A stretch of DNA of 64,000 nucleotides, taken from Pleurodeles waltl. Its lineage: Eukaryota > Chordata > Amphibia > Caudata > Salamandridae. The stretch is taken from NCBI RefSeq assembly GCF_031143425.1, contig NC_090444.1, positions 1,312,493,324-1,312,557,323 on the forward strand, given 5' to 3'. The notes under the pieces were generated by a model. The model was not told where the DNA came from. It saw nothing but the letters and a program-made list of their open reading frames with translations, and ran no database searches. Shown piece by piece: positions 36,058 to 47,237 of the stretch. The translations under genes and the position numbers were made by a program. Every line of letters begins with the position of its first letter. Position 1 is the stretch's first letter.

Positions 36058-36636
36058 TTGGGTTGGAAGGATCAAGGCAAGTTTGGGATGGTCCCTAGAC
36101 CTGGCACTGAACAACCAATTTCTTTGGTGGAACAAAAATTTGAACAAGTTAAATCCTTAGAAGAGGTCATCTCCAAACATCAGTCAGTATTTAAAGACGA
36201 GTTGGGAGTAGTACGAGGGTATGAACACAAAATCATATTAAAAACTAACTCTGTCACTGTTGTTCACAAAGTAAGGAAGGTCCCATTGAGAATAAGAGAG
36301 AAACTTAAAGAAGATCTAAAAAAAAAGTGTATTCGGATGGGGTGATTGAGCCCACTGAATCCTCACAGTGGATTTCTCCTATAGTGGTGGTTATTAAATC
36401 AAATGGAGAGTTAAGGCTTTGTGTGAATTTAAGATCCTTGAATAAGAACATCCTGGTTGTTTGCTTGCCTCTGATGAGAATTCAGGATATGCTTGTTCAG
36501 CTTGATGGAGCAAAATAGAATTCTACCATATGTCTTAAAGCTGCTTACTTCCAGGCTGAACTCAGTTCAGACTCAAGAGACTTAACAGCAATTAATACAA
36601 CTTTTGGCACATTTTGTTTCTTAAGAATGCTGTTTG
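36058..36636 (+). pseudogene. pol: Element C reverse transcriptase, 5' part, split by element B
   Basis: Frames at 36058-36345 and 36327-36518 give the linker and RT entry region: KVRKVPLRIREKLKEDL, then GVIEPTESSQWISPIVVV and LRLCVNLRSLN. The palm (LKAAYFQ-like, TTFGTFCFLRMLF) reaches 36636. The RT frame is cut there by the insertion of element B and resumes at 52844. Confidence 0.8.
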
Positions 36637-37041
36637 TGTCACGACTCACGTGCTGCTTGCGCCTGGAAACCGCAGATCTAGTGGCGTGGGTCTTGAAGGT
36701 TCGGCTTTGGCCCAGAAAGGGGCGACTCTTTCTAGTAGCCACGGTGCTGTAGGCAATGGAACCGCCAAGAACAGACCGTGCCCTTTAGAAATAGTGCCAG
36801 AGGGAAAAAAACCCTAAAAGGGGAAAAAACCTCCAAACAGTGGATTCCTGAAACAAAAACAAAACCAGGAATCAAAAAGAAACAAAAATGCAGGTAAACA
36901 CGAATTTGACAAGATTCAGAACCGAAGGCTAAAAATCAGGAGCGAAGACACAATCAGAGCAGATAGTGTTGCAGCGCAAGGAAAGGGAGAAAACAGAGCC
37001 CTTATATACCAAGAAACAGGAAATGACCAACAGGAAGTACA
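36637..37041 (-). repeat. 3' LTR of element B, U3-deleted
   Basis: 405 bp matching the inner part of the 754 bp 5' LTR with about six differences by eye, but lacking its outer ~350 bp of U3. It begins TGTACTTCC on the minus strand, a few bases after the polypurine tract, and ends at the TGTCACGAC boundary. Confidence 0.85.
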
Positions 37042-37047
37042 GTAGGT

Positions 37048-37056
37048 CCCCCCCCC
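37048..37056 (-). promoter_or_regulatory. Polypurine tract of element B
   Basis: Nine G on the minus strand, six bases before the shortened 3' LTR. It primes plus-strand DNA synthesis. Confidence 0.65.
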
Positions 37057-37144
37057 GAAGGTCCAGGTTTGAAGGGAAACAAACGATGAAAACGAGAAAT
37101 CAGAAGAGGGGCGTGAACAGAAGATGCATCTTCCCAAGAGCATT

Positions 37145-39395
37145 CACTAAGAGGATATCCCTTCCAGTGAATCAAATACTGAAGACGTCAGTGAAAAAGG
37201 CGAGAGTCACAAATTTCCTGAACCTCATATTCAGGTACATCATTCACCAACACAGGAGGAGGACAAGGAAACTGACGAGAGAAAGGGTCAGGGACATAAG
37301 GTTTGAGTTGGGATACATGAAAGACCGGATGAATCTTCCAAGTATGAGGCAAGCGAAGACGAACAGTGACAGGATTGATCAACTGAAGAATACGGAAAGG
37401 CCCATAATAGCGAGGCGTGAACTTATTTAGAGAAGGGCGAGAGGGCAAAAATTTGGAAGAAAGCCAGACTTTATCTAGAGGGTGATAATCTGGAGTGGGT
37501 CCACGTTTCTTATCTGCGATCTTCTTCATATATCTCTTGGTGTTCAATAAATTAGATCTAATTAGCCTATGGAGTTGCAGGAGACGTTTGGAAAAAGATG
37601 TAATTGCAGGCATAGGAGAGGTAGATTGAGGAGAAGTAGGAAAAGAGGTAGGATGATAGCCATAGGAACAGAAAAAAGGAGTGACCTTGGAGGCACTATG
37701 GACAGTATTGTTGTAGGAATATTTAGCAATAGGAAGATAAGTGTTCCAGTTGCTTTGGGTGGAATTACAAAAACAGCGAAGGTATTGTTCTAATCCTTGG
37801 TTCAAACGCTCGGTTTGTCCATTGGTCTGAGGATGGAAACCGGATGATAGTGCTATATTGATATTTAGTGTCTTGCAAAAATATTTCCAAAACCGGGAAA
37901 TATACTGAGGTCCCCTGTCAGATACAATGGTATGTGGAAGTCCATGGAGACGGAAAATATGGTCGATAAATATCTGGCTCAATTCTTGGGATGTAGGTAA
38001 CTTCTTTAGGGCAGTGAAGTGAGCCATTTTAGTGAAAGAATCAACAGTGACCATGATAACCTGGTTTCCAGCTGATGGTGGAAGTGAACACATGAAGTCA
38101 GTGGAAATAGTATGCCATGGAGTTGGTGGAACCGGCAAAGGCTGTAGTAATCCTGCAGGTCTGGTACGGGGAATCTTGACTTGAGCACATATGGGACAAG
38201 CCTGAACGTATCTTTCGACATCTGATTTCCAGGTAGGCCACCAGAAAGATCGCGAAAGAAGTTCTTGTGTGGCCTTGATGCCTCTATGACCAGCAACCGG
38301 TGAATCATGGCACATCTGTAATGCCTTGTCTCGAACTCTGTTAGTAGGGAGGAATAACAGATTCTGATGATAATAGTATCCTTCTTTCTTGCATAAACAG
38401 GTTCTTAATTTCTCTATTTCGCTATTAGACAGGCTACAGTACTCCAGTGGTACCTCCTCCAGAAAAGATTGAGCAACTCCAATGATCTTACTAGGCTCCA
38501 GTAGAAACTGAGACGGGGAAGGAGTACAATCTGGATAACGGCGAGACAGAGCATCAGCCAGAATGTTTTGAGACCCAGGAATATAGGTGATGTAAAAGTC
38601 ATACTGACTGAAGAAAAAGGCCCAACGGGCCTGGCGACTATTCTGGCATACAAAATTACGTAGACATTGCAGATTACGGTGATCTGTTCTCACCTCGAAA
38701 GGCTCCTTGGAACCCATCAGAAACTGTCTCCATTCGATGCAGGCTGTCTTCAGAGCTAACAACTCCCTTTCTAGTACTGAGTAATGTTGTTCTGCTGAAG
38801 AGAGAATATGGGACAAATAGAAAACAGGATGTTCAAGACCATCATCCTCTTGTAGTTGGAGTAAGACAGCTCCAATAGCTCTTTCGGAAGCATCGGTAAC
38901 TACTATAAACTGTCTGTTGGTATCTGGGTGTCTTAAGATGGGAGCTTGAGTGAAAGCCTTCTTTAAATCTTGAAAAGCTGTTTCAGCCGCCTTAGTCCAG
39001 ACAAACCCCTGTTTTAGATGTTCCTTCTTTAAAGTATGAGTTATATGGCTGGTCTGTTTAGCAAAGTCTTGAATGAACTGCCGATAAAAATGTGCTAATC
39101 CTAGGAAACATTGTGTTTCTTTAATAGAAGAGGGAGAAGGCCAATCGAGAATTGCTTGTACCTTTTCTTGGTCCATAGCTATGCCGGTGGGACTTAAATG
39201 ATAATCCAGATATTTGACTTCCGTCTTATCGAACTCACACTTTTCGGGTTTACAGGATAGTTGATGTGCTCGGAGTCTTTGAAGGACTTGTTTCACATGA
39301 GAAGAATGGAGTTCGGGATGTCTGGAAAAAATAAGGATGTCGTCTAAGTAGATTACGACTGTCTGGTTCAGGAGATCGGAAAATATTGAGTCCAT
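37145..39395 (-). pseudogene. pol: Element B pol: RT palm, RNase H, integrase, chromodomain
   Basis: A 735-codon frame (39395 down to 37188). YLDD is at residues 16-19, RNase H TDAS at 167-170, and the RNase H end ILADALSRR near 278-286. The integrase zinc domain has H370 and C400/C403. The core has D433, D493 and E529 (35 residues between the last two), and a GPF module lies near 665-667. A chromodomain starts at EYEVQEICDSR (722-732) but meets TGA after six more bases; coding similarity (LQYLIHWKGYP) continues beyond it. Chromodomains direct integration to marked chromatin. The RT N-terminus lies in another frame upstream. Confidence 0.92.
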
Positions 39396-39923
39396 AAATC
39401 TTTGAAATATTGCAGGGCATTGGTAAGACCAAAAGGCATGACTTTGTACTCAAAATGACCAAATGGTGTCCTGAATGCTGTTTTCCACTCGTCTCCTTCT
39501 TTTATACGTAAAAGGTGGTAAGCTCCCCGAAGATCCAACTTGGTAAAACGTTGAGCCCCTCTGACTGCCTCTAGAATATCCTTGATAAGGGGCAAAGGAT
39601 AACGATCCTTTATAGTTATTTGATTTAGGCCTCGAAAATCCAGGCAAGGACGAAGATCTTTGGTCTTCTTAGTTACAAAAAAGAGAGGAGCCCCTGCCGG
39701 AGAAGACGATGGAACAATGAGACCACTCTGTACATTTTCCTCCAGATACTCCTTAAGAACTTCCTTTTCAGGTTCCGTGAGAGAATACATCCTCCCAAAG
39801 GGGACGACTGTTTCAGGTTCCAAAGGAATAGCACAATCGTACTCTCGATGTGGAGGTAATACAGGTCTGGATGGTTTTTGAAACACGTCTTGAAACTCTA
39901 AATAATGTTCAGGAACTCCTTGG
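39368..39923 (-). pseudogene. pol: Element B reverse transcriptase, N-terminal half
   Basis: Coding from the element A junction: HYLEFQDVFQKP, then LVPSSSPAGAPLFFVTKK and LRPCLDFRGLNQITIKDRYPLP. KLDLRGAYHLLRIKEGDEWKTAF and FGHFEYKVMPFGLTNA follow. After TNA the frame slips: a base appears missing near 39415, and the reading resumes in the frame that opens at 39395. Upstream the protease lies beyond element A at 50611. Confidence 0.9.
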
Positions 39924-39928
39924 ACAGT

Positions 39929-42900
39929 TGATAGAAAATGGGTTATTGCTAAGGGCAGGTAGGTACCTACACCTAGCAACAAGCCACTAACCTCCACCTA
40001 GGTACAGTTAGGTCTCAGTAAATTAATCCCAGCTCAACCCTTGGTAGCTTGGCAACGAGCGTCAAGGCTTAACTTAGGAGACAGTGTGTAAAGCATTCAA
40101 ATATCACAAAACAGTAATTAAATAAAACACAGGAAACAGTTTAAAAATCCAAAACCAATTTATAAAAATAGTTTATATTTTTATCTTTAAAATGACACAA
40201 AAACAAATAAAATCGGATAAAGGGAACCGGAGATATGAATTTTTAAAGAATTATTATTTTTCTAGCGCTTAGAAACAAAAAGCACCAATCGGGTCATCTG
40301 GTTGCACCAGGACCGGGGCAAAGTCAAAGTTTCAGGCCGACCGCGATGGAGCCCTGCTCGGCTACAAGTCGCGGGAGGCCTCGGTTAAAAAGTTACCTTC
40401 TGACTTAGTCTTTATTTTGAAGTTTTTCTTCACCGGGACGAACCTGCCAGTTGAATCCGACCTCCTGGAGCCCTTGTCCGGATACGCGATGTGGGTTTCC
40501 TCGGTGGAGACTTTTACCTTCGGACTTAGTCGTTTTTTCGAGATGAAAATCCTTCGACCGGGGTAAACCTGGATCTTGATCCGACGTCCGTGGAGCCCTT
40601 CTCGGATACGATGGCTGGGAGGTCCCGGTCAACTTTTTACCTTCGGACTTAGGTGGTCATTCTGACCCTGGCGGTCTTTGACCGCCAGGGCGGAGGACCG
40701 CGGGAGCACCGCCGACAGGCCGGCGGTGCTCCAATGGGGATTCCGACCGCGGCGGTAAAGCCGCGGTCGGACCGGCACCACTGGCGGGGTCCCGCCAGTG
40801 TACCGCGGCCCCATTGAATCCTCCGCGGCGGCGCAGCTTGCTGCACCGCCGCGGGGATTCCGACCCCCCCTACCGCCATCCAGATCCCGGCGGACGGACC
40901 GCCGAGATCCGGATGGCGGTAGGGGGGGTCGCGGGGCCCCTGGGGGCCCCTGCAGTGCCCATGCCACTGGCATGGGCATTGCAGGGGCCCCCGTAAGAGG
41001 GCCCCTACATGTATTTCACTGTCTGCTGCGCAGACAGTGAAATACGCGACGGGTGCAACTGCACCCGTCGCACAGCTTCCACTCCGCCGGCTCGATTCCG
41101 AGCCGGCTTCATCGTGGAAGCCTCTTTCCCGCTGGGCTGGCTGGCGGTCTGAAGGCGACCGCCCGCCAGCCCAGCGGGAAAGTCAGAATTACCGCCGCGG
41201 TCTTTCGACCGCGGAACGGTAACCTGACGGCGGGACTTTGGCGGGCGGCCTCCGCCGCCCGCCAAGGTCAGAATGAGGGCCTTAGTCTCTTTTTCTGAGG
41301 TTTTTCTTTACCGGGACGAACCACCAAGTCAGGCCGGGTCGCGGTTGAGGCAAGCCGGCTAGAATTTCCGCGGCGGGTCGGTCCCTCTCTGGAGCTTTTT
41401 TTCAAAAATTCTCAAATCTTTTCCAAACTTCTGGGGCTTCACCCAGATGTTCTTTTAAGGTTCTTTTGGGGTCCACAGCTCACCCCAAGGGTCCAGAAGT
41501 TCTGTGATGGTCCTTGGGGGGTGCGGACTTCAACTCCCAGAATGCACCTGGCGCAACCTCCTTTTTGGCCACTGGACAGTGGTCAGCTGGTCACTTTTCA
41601 GGAGTTGGTGCAGGGGGACTCTGGATAGCAATTTTTCACCTGTAGCAAACAGGGAGTCCCTCCTTGAACCAGTTGAAGCCAGGCAAAGTCCTTCTTGTGG
41701 TGAAGCCCAAGTGTGCAGCTGGTGCAGTCCTTCTGAGTGCAGGTTCCAGGTGCAGGCCAGGGGTCCAGCAGGGCAGTCCTTCTTCTCCTTTAGTTCTTTT
41801 CTTCTTGAAATCTGGCGGGGATCTGAGGTGTGGGGGCAGGTCTGCCAGTTTTATCCCTGCTCCTGGGTGAAAAGCAGGGGGTCCTGGTCCTCCAATCAGG
41901 TACAGGGTCGTCCCCCTGTGATGACCACTTCCTGGGAAGTGTGGCAAAAATCCATCCCAAAAGGCAACAGTCTCTAAAAATCCAACATGGCTGAATCTGA
42001 TTTTTGGAGGTTACATCTGGCTAAGCCCACCCACTGGTGTGGCTAAAAATCATAAACACACCCCTCTCCTGCCCTCTCCTAATCTAATCAAGGGGGCACC
42101 TAGTTGTCTGGGGTTGCAGGATGTGGGGGTGTTGCTGGGTGCTCCAGATGTCCTTATCTGCCTTTGAAGACCAGTTTGGCAGCCCTCCCCCTTCCTGCCT
42201 CACCATCTGCTGAGGGGAGATTCTCTCCCCCAAGCACATTCCTTTGTGTGAAGCCAGGCCACTTCACACCTCATCAAGGCAGCTTGGCAAAAGCTGCTGC
42301 AGGCTGGCCAATCAGAGCACAGCAGCAAAAACAATGCAGAGCTGAAATTGGCAACTTTTTAGGCAAAGTCTAAACTTTTTACCTGAACAAGTTATATTAA
42401 ATCCAACAACTGGAAGTTGTGGGATTTATTACAACAATTAATTTGATACCAAATTCTTGGTATGCAACATTTAAGGAGACTTTAAAATTTTAAATAAAGT
42501 CTCCCCATTCTAGCCTATGAAGGCCGTTTACTTCAATGAGGGAAAAACAAATTTGTCTGTTTTTACCTCACCAGGGCTTATAAATCTATTTTTATAAAGT
42601 CCCTGCTTATAGTTACATGGCACCCAGCCCTAGGGGCACATAGGGCACACCTTAGGGGTGACTTATATGTAAAAATAAGGTAGTTTAAGACTTTGGAAGT
42701 ACTTTTAATTCCAAAGTCGAATTTGCATATAACTTTAATTTAAAAGCAGCCAGCAAGGCAGGCTTGCTTTTAAAATGACACTGGGCACTTCAGCAGTGCA
42801 CCTAGGTGTGCACCACCTATGCTGTGGTCCCTTAACCTACATGCCCTACCATATACTAGGGACTTATAGGTAGGTTAACTTAGCCAATTATAATTAGCCT

Positions 42901-43041
42901 AATTTGCATATCCATTTTACACAGAGCACTGGCCCTGGGACTGGTAAGCAGTACCCAGGGCACAGCCAAGAGTCAGTAACCACCAGTACCTATCCAAAAA
43001 GTGTGGGGGTGATCAGGCAAAAAAAGGAGGACTTTCCTACA
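39929..43041 (-). repeat. 3' LTR of element A, containing MITE D
   Basis: On the minus strand it starts TGTAGGAAAGTCC at 43041, after a nine-G polypurine tract (43045-43053). Without the 630 bp MITE and its duplicated TTA it matches the 5' LTR in length. The terminal bases at 39929 read TGATAG instead of TGTTGG. Confidence 0.93.
40652..41281. mobile_element. MITE D: GC-rich Harbinger-type element made of serial hairpins
   Basis: The empty site is preserved in the other LTR (ACTTAGTC near 48841), so the boundaries are exact: 630 bp flanked by TTA (40649-40651 and 41282-41284). Ends are GGTGGTCATTCTGACC and GGCCCTCATTCTGACC read inward. The interior is a chain of perfect or near-perfect hairpins, for example 40666-40690, 40703-40732, 40743-40770, 40779-40800, 40862-40930 (20 bp stem), 40943-40992 (24-position stem), 41012-41044, 41047-41070, 41086-41107, 41125-41181, 41195-41214 and 41240-41263. 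There is no transposase gene; the open frames here are incidental. Confidence 0.9.
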
Positions 43042-43044
43042 CTG

Positions 43045-43053
43045 CCCCCCCCC
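43045..43053 (-). promoter_or_regulatory. Polypurine tract of element A
   Basis: Nine G on the minus strand, followed by CAG and then the 3' LTR start at 43041. It overlaps the end of the pol region by a short spacer. Confidence 0.8.
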
Positions 43054-43072
43054 AGATGAAAGGTGATGGGTA

Positions 43073-46000
43073 CTAACCTACACCCTGGTAGTCCTCATCA
43101 GCTAAGTGGAAAAACATGGAAAGGCCATCTGCATTGGCATGAGCAGTCCCAGGTCTGTGCTCCACTGTGAAGTCCATCCCCTGTAGGGAAATGGACCACC
43201 TTAACAGTTTTGGGTTCTCCCCCCTCATCTGCATCAACCACCTGAGAGGTCTGTGGTCAGTTTGTACACGGAAGTGAGTGCCAAACAAGTAAGGCCTCAA
43301 CTTCTTCAGGGACCAGACCACAGCAAAGGCCTCCCTCTCAATGGCACTCCATTTTTTCTCTCTGGGGAGTAGTCGCCTGCTGATGAAGGCAACTGGGTGA
43401 TCATGGCCCTCTTCATTAACTTGTGCTAACACTGCCCCAATCCCTTCCTCTGAAGCATCTGTTTGTACTACAAACTCCTTGCTATAGTCAGGGGCCAGTA
43501 ACACTGGTGCTGAACACATAGCCTGTTTTAGGGCGTCAAAAGCTTTCTGACACTCTGGGGTCCAAATGACCTTCTTGGGCTGTTTCTTGGAGGTAAGCTC
43601 AGTCAGAGGGGCCACTATGGTCCCAAAATTCTGAACAAACCTCCTGTAGTACCCGGTCAGGCAAAGAAAGGCCCTGACCTGAGTCTGGGTTTTTGGAGCC
43701 TCCCAATCCAGAATAGTCTGGATCTTGGGCTGGAGAGGTTGTACATGGCCTCCACCAACAAGGTGGCCCAGGTACACAACAGAGCTTTGCCCTATCTGGC
43801 ACTTGCTTGCCTTGATAGTCAGGCCTGCTTGAAGCAGGGCCTGAAGCACTTCCTTCAGGTGGACCAGGTGGTCCCTCCAGGTGGAACTAAATACAGCTAT
43901 ATCATCCAGATAAGCTGCACTGAAAGATTCCAACCCAGATAGGACTCTGTTCACCAACCGTTGGAAGGTGGCAGGAGCATTTTTCATGCCAAAGGGCATC
44001 ACCTTGAACTGAAAGTGGCCCTCTGGTGTGGAAAATGCTGACCTCTCCTTAGCTCTTGGACTTAAGGCAATCTGCCAATATCCTGAGGTCAGATCAAATG
44101 TGCTCAGGAATTTGGCAGCCCCCAACCTGTCAATGAGCTCATCAGCTCTAGGTATGGGGTGAGCATCAGTCCTAGTGACTGCGTTTAGACCTCTGTAGTC
44201 CACACAGAATCTCAATTCTTTCTTCCCACCTTGGGGATTAGCTTTGGGCACCAGTACCACTAGACTGGACCAAGGACTATCAGAGGGCTCAATTACCTTG
44301 AGGTCCAACATCTTAGCCACTTCAGCTTTGATGTTGGCCTTGACCTGGTCAGACAGCCTGTACAGCTTGTTCTTGACAGGCAAGCTGTCACCAGTGTCAA
44401 CATCATGGACACACCAATTGGTGAGTCCTGGGGTCAGGGAGAACAGACTAGCAAACTGTCCCAAAACTTGCTTACAGTCTTTTTGTTGCTGATCTGTCAA
44501 TTTGGGAGAGAGTACCACTCCCTCCACTGACCCATCTTTTGCCTTTGAGGACAGGAGGTCTGGCAGAGGTTCACCCTCCTCCTCCTTCCCTTCATCAGTG
44601 ACCATTAGCATGGTCATGTCTGCCCTGTCCTGGTGGGGTTTCATCCTGTTTACATGCAGGATCCTGTGAGGATTCCTGGGGGTGCCAAGGTCCACCAAGT
44701 AGGTGACCTCACCTTTTTTCTCCAGAATTGGATAGGGCCCAGTCCATTTGGCCTGAAGTGCCCTAGGAGCCATAGACTCCAAAACCCACACCAGCTGTCC
44801 TGGGTGATACTCAGGCATGGTAGCCTTTTGATCATGCCAGAGCTTCATGAGCTCCTGGCTGGCTTCCAGGTTTCTGCTTGCCTTCTTCATGTACTCAGCC
44901 ATGCGTGACCGCAGGCCCAGCACATAATCTAGCACATTCTCCTTGGACTCTTTGAGAGGCTTTTCCCAAGACTCTCTCACCAAGCACAATGGGCCTCTTA
45001 CAGGGTGCCCAAACAGTAACTCAAAGGGGCTGAATCCAACCCCCTTCTGTGGCACCTCTCTGTAGGCAAACAGCAGGCATGGGAGGAGGACATCCCATCT
45101 CCTCCTGAGTTTGTCAGACAAACCCATAATCATGCCCTTCAGGGTCTTATTAAATCTTTCCACCAGACCATTGGTCTGTGGGTGGTAGGGGGTGGTGAAC
45201 TTATAAGTAACACCACACTCATCCCACATGGCTTTCAGATAGGCTGACATAACGTTTGTGCCCCTATCTGAGACCACCTCCTTTGGGAATCCCACTCTGG
45301 TGAACACACCAAGTAGGGCCCTAGCCACTGTGGGAGCAGTGACTGTCCGGAGGGGTATTGCCTCAGGGTACCTGGTGGCATGGTCCACTACCACCACAAT
45401 GTACCTGTTACCTGAAGCAGTTGGTGGGTCTAGGGGACCAACAATGTCAATCCCCACCCGCTCAAAGGGAGTCCCAACCACTGGCAGTGGTATCAGGGGA
45501 GCCTTTGGTTTGCCTCCTGTCTTGCCACTGGCTTGACAGGTGACACAGGAGCTGCAAAACTCCCTGACTTTTTCTGACATTTGGGGCCAATAAAAATGGT
45601 TGACCAGCCTGTTCCAGGTCTTGGTCTGTCCCAAATGTCCAGCTAAGGGGATATCATGGCTTAAGGTAAGGAGGAATTCTCTATACTTCTGGGGGACCAC
45701 TACTTTCCTAGTAGCCCCTGGTTTGAGGGCCCTTGCCTCAGTGTAGAGAACTCCATCCTCCCAGTAAACCTTGTGGGTCCCACTGGTATCCCCTTGTTCT
45801 TGCCTGGCAGCAGTCTGCCTCAGGCCCTCAAGAGTGGGACACTCTCTTTGTCCCTGGCACAAATCTTCTCTGGTGGGCCCACCTGCCACTGGCAGTTCTG
45901 CCAAATCAGGCATAGTTTGCAGGGAAAGTGTCCCTCCCTCAGAGTTCAGATCCTCCCCCTCAGGGTTGGATTCTTCCTGACCCTCTGTACTTGTTGGGGC

Positions 46001-47227
46001 TGGCAATCCAGACCCAGTGCCCTTTCTCTTTTTCTTGGAGGCTTGGCCCATTGTTCCAGGGTCCAAGTGTCCAGCATTTCCCTGTTGTGCTGCCTGTGAC
46101 CTGGTCACAGCACACACCCATTCAGGGAGGTCCAGCATCTGTGCATGGACTCTTCCCTCCACTTCTGACCATTCAGATGCTTCAAGATCATTTCCCAGCA
46201 GACACTCTACTGGGAGGGCAGGAGCTACAGCTACCTTTTTAGGGCCAGTCACACCTCCCCATTCCAGACTCACCATAGCCATGGGATGGAGTTTGGTTCT
46301 GCTATCTGCATAAGTCACCTGGTGGAAGACACCAGGTAAGACCTGCTCTGGAGAAACCAGCTTTTCTGTGACCATTGTCACACTGGCTCCTGTATCTCTC
46401 AGAGCTTCCACTTCAGTCCCATTGACTTTAGGCCTCTGCCTATACCTCTCCATGATGGGAGGTAAGGTGGCCATAGTTGCAATGTCCAACCCACCCACGG
46501 ATACTAGGGTGACCTCTGTGTACCCTGATTCCACCCCTGGGCCAACTTCCACCCCCAACCCTACACTAGCAATCCCCTGGGATTGCCCACCAGTGGGGGG
46601 CTTCTTGGAGCAGATAGCATCTCCTCTTTTATGTCCAGGTTGATGACAATCAAAACACTTGCCGGCCTTAGCAAGCTCCTGAAACCTTCCTGCTTTAGCA
46701 GGATCATAATTCTTTCCCTGATACCCTTTCCCTTTAAAAGTGAATTGGCTTGGGGCTCCCCCTCCCTGAGAAGTTTTTGGGGATTCTTGTGAGGACTCTT
46801 TGGGCTTTTTATCATCTTTCCCCTGGTTCTTCCCCTGAGAAGAACCATGTCCTCCCTTTTTCTGATCACCCCCTGGGGGTTTCTGGTTAACCCTAGTTCT
46901 TAACCAGTCATCTGCTGCCTCCCCCAGCTCTCTGGGGTTGGTCAACCTAGAGTCAACTAGATACTGGCGGAGCTTCTCTTGGACACAATTAGTTAGAAGG
47001 TGCTCCCTCATAATCAAATTGTACAGCCCCTCAAAGGTACTTACCCTGTTGCCCTGTATCCAGCACTCCAGTGCCTTTACTGAAATGTCCACAAAGTCCA
47101 CCCAGGACTGGGTGCTTGTCTTTTGGGTGTCCCTAAACTTGAGCCTGTACTGCTCTGGGGTCAGACCAAACTTTTTAGTCAAGCAACTCTTCATACTGGG
47201 GTATGAGTCTGCATCTTCCCCACTCAT
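43073..47227 (-). CDS. gag-pol: Element A Gag-Pol polyprotein (1384 codons)
   Basis: One open frame. A SCAN-like capsid C-terminal domain (residues ~10-110, with LTPEQYRLKFR at 22-32) comes first. A zinc knuckle of the form C-x2-C-x4-H-x6-C (191-206) follows, then the protease active site DTGAS (278-282). The integrase zinc domain has H524/H531 and C558/C561/C564, and the core has D594, D654 and E690 (35 residues between the last two). RT has YLDD at 1106-1109. RNase H has TDAS at 1256-1259, E1298 and D1324. Integrase thus precedes RT. All catalytic residues I looked for are present. The N-terminus of Gag is in a separate frame (47238-47879) because of an apparent one-base insertion, so this copy is probably non-functional without repair. 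Confidence 0.95.
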   Translation of the reverse strand: MSGEDADSYPSMKSCLTKKFGLTPEQYRLKFRDTQKTSTQSWVDFVDISVKALECWIQGNRVSTFEGLYNLIMREHLLTNCVQEKLRQYLVDSRLTNPRELGEAADDWLRTRVNQKPPGGDQKKGGHGSSQGKNQGKDDKKPKESSQESPKTSQGGGAPSQFTFKGKGYQGKNYDPAKAGRFQELAKAGKCFDCHQPGHKRGDAICSKKPPTGGQSQGIASVGLGVEVGPGVESGYTEVTLVSVGGLDIATMATLPPIMERYRQRPKVNGTEVEALRDTGASVTMVTEKLVSPEQVLPGVFHQVTYADSRTKLHPMAMVSLEWGGVTGPKKVAVAPALPVECLLGNDLEASEWSEVEGRVHAQMLDLPEWVCAVTRSQAAQQGNAGHLDPGTMGQASKKKRKGTGSGLPAPTSTEGQEESNPEGEDLNSEGGTLSLQTMPDLAELPVAGGPTREDLCQGQRECPTLEGLRQTAARQEQGDTSGTHKVYWEDGVLYTEARALKPGATRKVVVPQKYREFLLTLSHDIPLAGHLGQTKTWNRLVNHFYWPQMSEKVREFCSSCVTCQASGKTGGKPKAPLIPLPVVGTPFERVGIDIVGPLDPPTASGNRYIVVVVDHATRYPEAIPLRTVTAPTVARALLGVFTRVGFPKEVVSDRGTNVMSAYLKAMWDECGVTYKFTTPYHPQTNGLVERFNKTLKGMIMGLSDKLRRRWDVLLPCLLFAYREVPQKGVGFSPFELLFGHPVRGPLCLVRESWEKPLKESKENVLDYVLGLRSRMAEYMKKASRNLEASQELMKLWHDQKATMPEYHPGQLVWVLESMAPRALQAKWTGPYPILEKKGEVTYLVDLGTPRNPHRILHVNRMKPHQDRADMTMLMVTDEGKEEEGEPLPDLLSSKAKDGSVEGVVLSPKLTDQQQKDCKQVLGQFASLFSLTPGLTNWCVHDVDTGDSLPVKNKLYRLSDQVKANIKAEVAKMLDLKVIEPSDSPWSSLVVLVPKANPQGGKKELRFCVDYRGLNAVTRTDAHPIPRADELIDRLGAAKFLSTFDLTSGYWQIALSPRAKERSAFSTPEGHFQFKVMPFGMKNAPATFQRLVNRVLSGLESFSAAYLDDIAVFSSTWRDHLVHLKEVLQALLQAGLTIKASKCQIGQSSVVYLGHLVGGGHVQPLQPKIQTILDWEAPKTQTQVRAFLCLTGYYRRFVQNFGTIVAPLTELTSKKQPKKVIWTPECQKAFDALKQAMCSAPVLLAPDYSKEFVVQTDASEEGIGAVLAQVNEEGHDHPVAFISRRLLPREKKWSAIEREAFAVVWSLKKLRPYLFGTHFRVQTDHRPLRWLMQMRGENPKLLRWSISLQGMDFTVEHRPGTAHANADGLSMFFHLADEDYQGVG

Positions 47228-47237
47228 GGTTAGGAGC

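Noticed and set aside
40629..41298. Several 60-116 codon Arg/Pro/Ala-rich frames on both strands
   Set aside because: By-products of the GC-rich hairpins of MITE D.
41504..42373. Frames of 157 and 89 codons in the element A LTR, repeated at 49142-49937
   Set aside because: They recur only because the LTR is duplicated. They lie antisense to the LTR promoter and encode low-complexity Ser/Gly/Cys-rich sequence.
45258..46643. Plus-strand frames of about 90-110 codons opposite element A pol
   Set aside because: Shadows of the intact minus-strand polyprotein.
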